Shown here: one piece after another, positions 13,428 to 17,872 of the stretch
Numbering within the stretch: position 1 is the stretch's first letter
Layout: every line of letters starts with the position of its first letter
Source: Natronohydrobacter sp.
GTDB taxonomy: Bacteria; Pseudomonadota; Alphaproteobacteria; Rhodobacterales; Rhodobacteraceae
Assembly (NCBI GenBank): GCA_007123015.1
Contig: SKSL01000208.1
Coordinates: 1-17,872 of the forward strand
DNA length: 17,872 nucleotides
Reading direction: 5' to 3'
The notes under the pieces: model-generated
The model's database searches: none
What the model was told of the DNA's origin: nothing
What the model saw: only the letters and a program-made list of their open reading frames with translations
Translations under genes and position numbers: made by a program

Positions 13428-14798
13428 ATGACCCAGAAGAAAGTCGCAATCATCGGCGCCGGCCCCTCGGGTCTTGCACAACTGCGCGCGTTCCAATCCG
13501 CTGCGGCCAAAGGAGAAGCAATACCCGAGATTGTTTGTTTCGAGAAACAGGATAATTGGGGCGGTTTGTGGAACTATACCTGGCGCACGGGGCTGGATGA
13601 GAATGGCGAGCCGGTCCATTGCTCGATGTATCGTTACCTGTGGTCCAATGGCCCCAAAGAAGGACTTGAATTTGCAGATTATTCTTTCGAAGAGCATTTC
13701 GGCAAACAGATCGCGTCCTATCCGCCGCGCGCTGTGCTCTTCGACTATATCGAAGGCCGGGTCCTGAAAGCGGATGTCCGCAAATGGATCCGGTTCAGCA
13801 CTGTGGTGCGCTGGATCAGCTATGATGCTGACACGGAGAAATTCACCGTGACTGTGCATGACCACAGCAAGGATCACGTCTATTCGGAAGAGTTCGACAA
13901 TGTGATCGTCGCCTCGGGACATTTCTCTGTGCCCAATGTGCCGCATTACCCTGGCTTCGAATCCTTCAATGGCCGCCTGCTCCATGCCCATGATTTCCGC
14001 GATGCGCGCGAGTTCAGCGGCAAGGATATCCTGGTGATGGGCGCGTCCTATTCGGCCGAAGATATCGGCTCTCAATGCTGGAAATATGGCGCGAAATCCG
14101 TCACCTCTTGCTACCGCTCGGCGCCGATGGGCTTCAACTGGCCCGAAAACTGGGAAGAGAAGCCCGCACTGGAACGGGTGGACGGCAACACGGCCTATTT
14201 CAAGGATGGCACGTCCAAGCATGTCGATGCGATCATCCTGTGCACGGGCTACAAGCACAGCTTCAACTTCCTGCCTGACGACCTTCGCCTGAAAACCGCC
14301 AACAGGCTGGCTACGGCGGACCTCTACAAGGGCGTGGTATGGGTCCATAACTCCAAGCTGTTTTATCTGGGGATGCAAGACCAGTGGTTCACGTTCAATA
14401 TGTTCGACGCGCAATCCTGGTGGGTGCGCGATGCGATCATGGGCAAGCTTGAGATACCGACCGACACGGCTACGCTGCTGGCGGATGTTGCAGAGCGCGA
14501 AACGCGCGAAGAAGCCAGCGACGACACCAAATACCCCATCAAGTATCAAGGCGACTATGTGAAGGAACTGATCGCGGAAACCGACTACCCGTCCTTTGAC
14601 GTGGATGGTGCCTGCGAGGCCTTCTATCAGTGGAAAAAGCACAAGATCAAGGACATCATGGCCTTCCGGGACAACAGTTACAGGTCGGTTATCACCGGCA
14701 CCATGGCACCTGTGCACCACACGCCCTGGAAGGATGCACTGGATGACAGCATGGAAAGCTACCTGCAGAATGAGGCAGAGCCTGCGCCCGCAGAATAA
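13428..14798 (+). CDS. tmm: Trimethylamine monooxygenase (bacterial FMO)
   Basis: A 456-aa flavin-containing monooxygenase that oxidises trimethylamine to TMAO with NADPH and O2. Hallmarks are the FAD Rossmann motif GAGPSG (10-15), the FMO identifying sequence F-x-G-x3-H-x3-F (F180-N-G-R-L-L-H186-A-H-D-F190), the NADP motif GASYSA (205-210), and CTGYK (272-276). Sequence such as WGGLWNYTWRTGLDENGEP and SMYRYLWSNGPKEGLEF is typical of roseobacter Tmm; the family is about 445-460 aa. ATG 13428 is preferred because GGAGA lies 7 bases upstream; ATG 13422 is only one base from it. Next to tdm in the same direction and close to dmm, its role in TMA catabolism is well supported. Confidence 0.96.
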   Translation: MTQKKVAIIGAGPSGLAQLRAFQSAAAKGEAIPEIVCFEKQDNWGGLWNYTWRTGLDENGEPVHCSMYRYLWSNGPKEGLEFADYSFEEHFGKQIASYPPRAVLFDYIEGRVLKADVRKWIRFSTVVRWISYDADTEKFTVTVHDHSKDHVYSEEFDNVIVASGHFSVPNVPHYPGFESFNGRLLHAHDFRDAREFSGKDILVMGASYSAEDIGSQCWKYGAKSVTSCYRSAPMGFNWPENWEEKPALERVDGNTAYFKDGTSKHVDAIILCTGYKHSFNFLPDDLRLKTANRLATADLYKGVVWVHNSKLFYLGMQDQWFTFNMFDAQSWWVRDAIMGKLEIPTDTATLLADVAERETREEASDDTKYPIKYQGDYVKELIAETDYPSFDVDGACEAFYQWKKHKIKDIMAFRDNSYRSVITGTMAPVHHTPWKDALDDSMESYLQNEAEPAPAE

Positions 14799-15043
14799 CC
14801 CTTGGCAATCGGCGAAAGCCTTCTGCGCCCGGCCCCGGTCAAAGGGGGGCGAGCGCACTGCATCTGCAGAAAATGCTTGATCCCCCTTGCCGCCCATCAC
14901 CGCCCGGAAGCCAATACGATGCCAAAGCAGCAAAGAGACGGCGCGCCGCTTTCGTACAGATCCAGAATTGACTTGCTTGAGAACGCACTTGGAAATATTC
15001 TTTTTGGGAAATATTTTTTCCTAAATCTCTCAGGGGCGCAGTC
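14799..15043 (+). promoter_or_regulatory. tmm-tdm intergenic region with probable tdm promoter
   Basis: A 245-base gap, large for an operon, suggesting that tdm has its own promoter. A TTGCTT (14973-14978), 17-base spacer, TATTCT (14996-15001) pair is a fair sigma-70-like candidate. The -10 side overlaps the tandem AT-rich repeats. An AGGGG ribosome site (15032-15036) precedes tdm. No gene is supported here. Confidence 0.45.
14991..15021 (+). repeat. Tandem AT-rich motif upstream of tdm
   Basis: GGAAATATT occurs at 14991-14999 and again at 15007-15015, a 16-base period. The second copy extends to GGAAATATTTTTTCC (15007-15021), with GGAAA/TTTCC inverted arms. 15004-15020 is 16/17 identical to 6143-6159 upstream of dmmD. 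It is a candidate operator pair next to the putative promoter. Confidence 0.5.
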
Positions 15044-17413
15044 ATGCCGCTAGATACTTATCCCAAGGTCGTGCCCGGTGCGCCCCGTCCCAGCGCAACG
15101 CGCCTTGCGCAGGGACTGACCCTGCCCGCCGGGGTAGAACGCTACCAGGTCGAGGGCGGCGGCGCGATCCTTGTGAAGCTGGAGCCGGGTGACCGGGTGA
15201 ATATTCGCAACATGGAAGGGGGGCAGGCTGCAGAGCTGCTGGCGATTGATTTGGATGGGCATTACGGCACCAGCGCCCTTGAGGCCCCGGCCAATGCACA
15301 GTCCGAGGGTGTGCGCGCGGTCCTTGCATCGGGTGATGGGTCGATGCACCGCGTCAGGCGCAGGTTGGACCAGTTGGGTGCCAATCTTGCACACGCCCCG
15401 AGCCTGCGCCTTTTCGACAGCACAACCAAAGCCGGCACGTCAGCGGATTTCACGGCCACACGCGCCGCGTATCTGCTGATTGCCGCCCCCGGTGATCCCA
15501 TGTCGCCCCACGGGCAAGACACGCTCACCCCGCTCGCAGTGCTGCTGACCCGCGCCATGCTGCGCCCGCAGACCCGTTTCGACCTGCCCGACCCGCTCGC
15601 GGACCCGCTGGCCGATATCCGCGTACAGTCTGCCACCGCTCAGGCATATTTCGTCAAAAAGGGCGATTTCATCCAGATCCTCGACGTAGATGGCCGCCAA
15701 TGCACCGATTTCCAGTGCTTTGACGCGCGCAAGCTGGACCGTGGGCTGCAACGCCCGCTGGATGTTACAACCACACGCACGCTGATGGGTCATGCCTATC
15801 CGATGCCAGGGCTGCACGCGAAATACTATGATCAGGATATGCACCCTCTGGTCGAAGTCATTCAGGACACTTGCGGACGGCATGATGCTTTCGCCATGGC
15901 CTGCGCTGCGAAATATTACGACGATATCGGCTATCCCGGTCATGTGAATTGCACGGATAATTTCAACAGCGCCCTCGCGCAGTTCGGCGCCGATCCGCGC
16001 CCAGGCTGGATGGCAATCAACTTCTTCTTCAACACCTGGCTTGATGACCATGGTGTACTCTATGCTGACGAGCCCTGGTCGCGCCCCGGCGATTATGTGC
16101 TGTTGCGCGCGTTGACGGATCTGGTCTGTGTCAGCTCTGCCTGTCCCGATGATACAACGGCCGCCAATGGCTGGAACCCGACTGACATCCATGTGCGGAC
16201 CTATAGTGGCACGGAACCCTTCAAGCGCGCCATTGCGATCCGCGCCACCCCTGATTCGGAGCCAAGAATGACCAAGGAAACCGGCTTCCACGCATCCTTC
16301 GCAAAATATACGGGCAATTTCGTCGAATATAACGGGTATTGGCTGGCCAGTTCCTTTGCCACAGCTGGCACCGTGCAGGAATACTGGGCCTGTCGGCAGA
16401 AGGCCGTGATAATGGACTTGTCACCCCTGCGCAAGTTCGAGATCACAGGCCCGGATGCAGAGGCGCTGTGTCAATATATCTTCACCCGCAATGTGAAGAT
16501 CATGGCCGAAGGCGCGGTGATCTATACGGCCATGTGCTACCCTCATGGTGGCATGATCGACGATGGCACGCTTTTCCGGCTGGGCCGCGACAATTTCCGC
16601 TGGATCGGCGGCACGGATTATAGTGGCGCGTGGATCCGCGAGCAGGCCGCGAAAGCTGGGCTGAATGTTCTGGTGCGCGCATCGACCGACCAGTTGCACA
16701 ATGTCGCTGTACAGGGGCCGGAAAGCCGCGATCTGCTGCGCAAGATTGTCTGGACTGCGCCACACCGCCCGAGCTTTGATCAGCTGGACTGGTTCCGCTT
16801 CACGCCCGCGCGGCTGCACGGGGCCGATGGTGTGCCCATCGTCGTCTCACGCACGGGCTATACGGGCGAATTGGGCTATGAGGTGATGTGTCACCCGCGC
16901 GACTGTACGGCTGTGTTCGATGCGATCTGGGAAGCAGGTCGCGATCACGGGTTGACACCTTTCGGGCTGGACGCGCTGGACATGGTCCGGATAGAGGCAG
17001 GGCTGATCTTCACAGGCTATGATTTCAGCGACCAGACCGACCCGTTCGAGGCCGGGATCGGCTTTACTGTGCCGCTGAAATCCAAGACCGATGATTTCAT
17101 CGGTCGCGAAGCGCTTATTCGGCGCAAGGAGCACCCCGCGCGCAAGCTGGTGGGACTTGATATCGACAGCAACGAAGAGGTCGGCCATGGCGATTGCGTC
17201 CATATCGGGCGCGCGCAGGTGGGCGAGGTGACATCGTCCACGCGCTCGCCGCTGCTGGGCAAAACGATTGCGTTGGCGCGGATGGATGTGGCCTGTTCCG
17301 ATATCGGGACAGAGGTGGAAATTGGGAAGCTGGATGGGTATCAGAAACGACTGCCCGCGCGGATCGTGCCCTTTGCGCATTACGACCCGAAGAAAGAACG
17401 GCCTCGATCCTGA
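15044..17413 (+). CDS. tdm: Trimethylamine N-oxide demethylase (DUF1989-GcvT fusion)
   Basis: A 789-aa Tdm, which splits TMAO into dimethylamine and a one-carbon unit at the formaldehyde level. Residues about 20-395 form the DUF1989 (urea-carboxylase-associated) metal domain; candidate ligand cysteines are C277 (QDTCGRHD), C303 (VNCTDNF) and C367 (SSACPDD), with C220 and C225 also present. Residues about 405-789 are a full GcvT domain with GGMIDDGTLF (about 500-509) and SRTGYTGELGYE (about 600-611), expected to load formaldehyde onto THF. The length and domain order match described Tdm proteins. ATG 15044 has AGGGG 7 bases upstream. The 245-base leader carries repeats, so it is probably transcribed separately from tmm. 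Confidence 0.95.
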   Translation: MPLDTYPKVVPGAPRPSATRLAQGLTLPAGVERYQVEGGGAILVKLEPGDRVNIRNMEGGQAAELLAIDLDGHYGTSALEAPANAQSEGVRAVLASGDGSMHRVRRRLDQLGANLAHAPSLRLFDSTTKAGTSADFTATRAAYLLIAAPGDPMSPHGQDTLTPLAVLLTRAMLRPQTRFDLPDPLADPLADIRVQSATAQAYFVKKGDFIQILDVDGRQCTDFQCFDARKLDRGLQRPLDVTTTRTLMGHAYPMPGLHAKYYDQDMHPLVEVIQDTCGRHDAFAMACAAKYYDDIGYPGHVNCTDNFNSALAQFGADPRPGWMAINFFFNTWLDDHGVLYADEPWSRPGDYVLLRALTDLVCVSSACPDDTTAANGWNPTDIHVRTYSGTEPFKRAIAIRATPDSEPRMTKETGFHASFAKYTGNFVEYNGYWLASSFATAGTVQEYWACRQKAVIMDLSPLRKFEITGPDAEALCQYIFTRNVKIMAEGAVIYTAMCYPHGGMIDDGTLFRLGRDNFRWIGGTDYSGAWIREQAAKAGLNVLVRASTDQLHNVAVQGPESRDLLRKIVWTAPHRPSFDQLDWFRFTPARLHGADGVPIVVSRTGYTGELGYEVMCHPRDCTAVFDAIWEAGRDHGLTPFGLDALDMVRIEAGLIFTGYDFSDQTDPFEAGIGFTVPLKSKTDDFIGREALIRRKEHPARKLVGLDIDSNEEVGHGDCVHIGRAQVGEVTSSTRSPLLGKTIALARMDVACSDIGTEVEIGKLDGYQKRLPARIVPFAHYDPKKERPRS

Positions 17414-17544
17414 ACCACCTCGGACGCCGTTGACTGACCAAATTGGCGACAAGGGTGCCTTCGCAGGCGGGCGAAAGCAGGCGCGGCCCGCAAGAAACGC
17501 TTGCCATGCTTCAACGGTTGGAGCGGAGTTTCGCACAAGGACGT
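17414..17544. other. Region downstream of tdm
   Basis: No gene or clear terminator is visible after tdm. The sequence probably belongs to the decayed IS110-type element to the right, but no conserved transposase motif can be read in it. Confidence 0.35.
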
Positions 17545-17634
17545 TCAAACCTCGCCACGCCCGTCTGTCGCCCAAGCAACCGCAATCGTATCTTTGTGAA
17601 CACCCAAACGGATATAGGTGATACCTTTGTCCAT
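17545..17634 (-). pseudogene. IS110-family transposase, N-terminal remnant
   Basis: ATG 17634, with a GGGAGGCGG ribosome site, opens MDKGITYIRLGVHKDTIAVA and stops at TGA 17545-17547 after 29 codons. The pattern matches the start of IS110-type transposases (YIGLDVHKDTIAVA). The first catalytic Asp of the DEDD site has become Gly (RLGVHK), so it is decayed as well as truncated. The 5' flank up to about 17730 is probably the element's left end, which interrupts the hydantoinase gene. Confidence 0.65.
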
Positions 17635-17709
17635 GGCCCGCCTCCCATGCAAGAGGCGCTGCGCCAGGGCATCCGGCGCAACCCTCGAACCAGCATACTG
17701 TGAGACGGG

Positions 17710-17872
17710 TCACCCTATCTCAGGCGAACATGTGGTCTCGCTTGATCCTGTTTCCAACTTCTGCGCCATGAAGCGGATCGCATCATGTCCTTCGGCATGA
17801 ACCATGACCAAAGCCCCCTCACGGCGAGCGAGATCGAACACCTCCAGCATCTGGGCATCCGACAGCATCAGG
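17710..17872 (-). pseudogene. Hydantoinase/dihydropyrimidinase fragment, interrupted
   Basis: The minus strand enters from the right edge and reads LMLSDAQMLEVFDLARREGA then LVMVHAEGHDAIRFMAQKLE. This is the mid-region of the cyclic amidohydrolase family (D-hydantoinase/dihydropyrimidinase), where VHAE carries a metal-binding His. The match ends at about 17730 in unrelated sequence (SSETTCSPEIG) and a TGA at 17710-17712, next to the IS110 relic. The C-terminal half of the enzyme is missing. The 5' part lies outside the window. Confidence 0.75.

Noticed and set aside
13377..14933. 518-codon open frame on the minus strand
   Set aside because: It is entirely antisense to tmm, whose motifs and codon use are clear. 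Long antisense frames are common in GC-rich genomes.
15440..16291. 283-codon minus frame inside tdm
   Set aside because: It is antisense to the DUF1989 domain of tdm and has no family features.
1..17872. CRISPR array, prophage or attachment sites
   Set aside because: No regularly spaced repeats, phage genes, integrase or direct-repeat boundaries were seen; tRNA-Thr has no visible 3'-end duplicate in the window.

Overview
The window looks like chromosomal DNA from a marine or saline Rhodobacteraceae (Roseobacter-type alphaproteobacterium). The GC-rich codon use, the core run small protein-murA-DUF2948-hisD, a CCA-encoding tRNA-Thr, and a trimethylamine/dimethylamine oxidation locus all point that way. 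This placement is from protein-family recognition only; no database was searched.

Layout. (1) About 1-3,881: a core block on the minus strand. A 57-aa basic protein, murA, a DUF2948 protein and hisD form a tightly packed operon, with tRNA-Thr(GGT) on the plus strand beside it. (2) About 3,882-5,800: an IS-scarred segment. An N-terminal IS5-family transposase remnant lies downstream of purU (formyl-THF deformylase). A C-terminal IS5-family remnant lies upstream of purU and is fused to the first 25 codons of a class II glutamine amidotransferase gene (mgsA or glxB type). (3) About 6,288-10,132: a four-gene operon matching dmmDABC, encoding dimethylamine monooxygenase and a GcvT-like partner. 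(4) About 10,136-13,192: three regulator or sensor-like genes, namely an XRE-cupin repressor, a FadR-type GntR regulator, and an ABC-type substrate-binding protein that lacks a convincing signal peptide. (5) About 13,428-17,413: tmm (trimethylamine monooxygenase) and tdm (trimethylamine N-oxide demethylase, DUF1989 fused to GcvT). (6) About 17,414-17,872: IS debris, with a decayed IS110-type transposase start inserted in a hydantoinase/dihydropyrimidinase gene fragment that runs off the window.

How the genes fit together. Tmm converts TMA to TMAO. Tdm splits TMAO to DMA plus a one-carbon unit, and its GcvT domain probably passes this to THF. DmmABC demethylates DMA to methylamine, with DmmD probably capturing the second one-carbon unit on THF. 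PurU would release formate from 10-formyl-THF after FolD, which is not in the window. Genes for methylamine use (gmaS, mgsBC, mgdABCD), the TMAO transporter tmoXWV, folD and fhs are not here. The only possible trace of the methylamine branch is the truncated mgsA/glxB start.

The enzymes belong to a described pathway. The less described parts are regulatory: a perfect ATTGGT-N4-ACCAAT palindrome at the tmm promoter, a 16/17-identical AT-rich motif shared by the dmmD and tdm leaders, a GntR regulator whose effector domain lacks most expected metal ligands, and a probably cytoplasmic substrate-binding protein encoded divergently from tmm.
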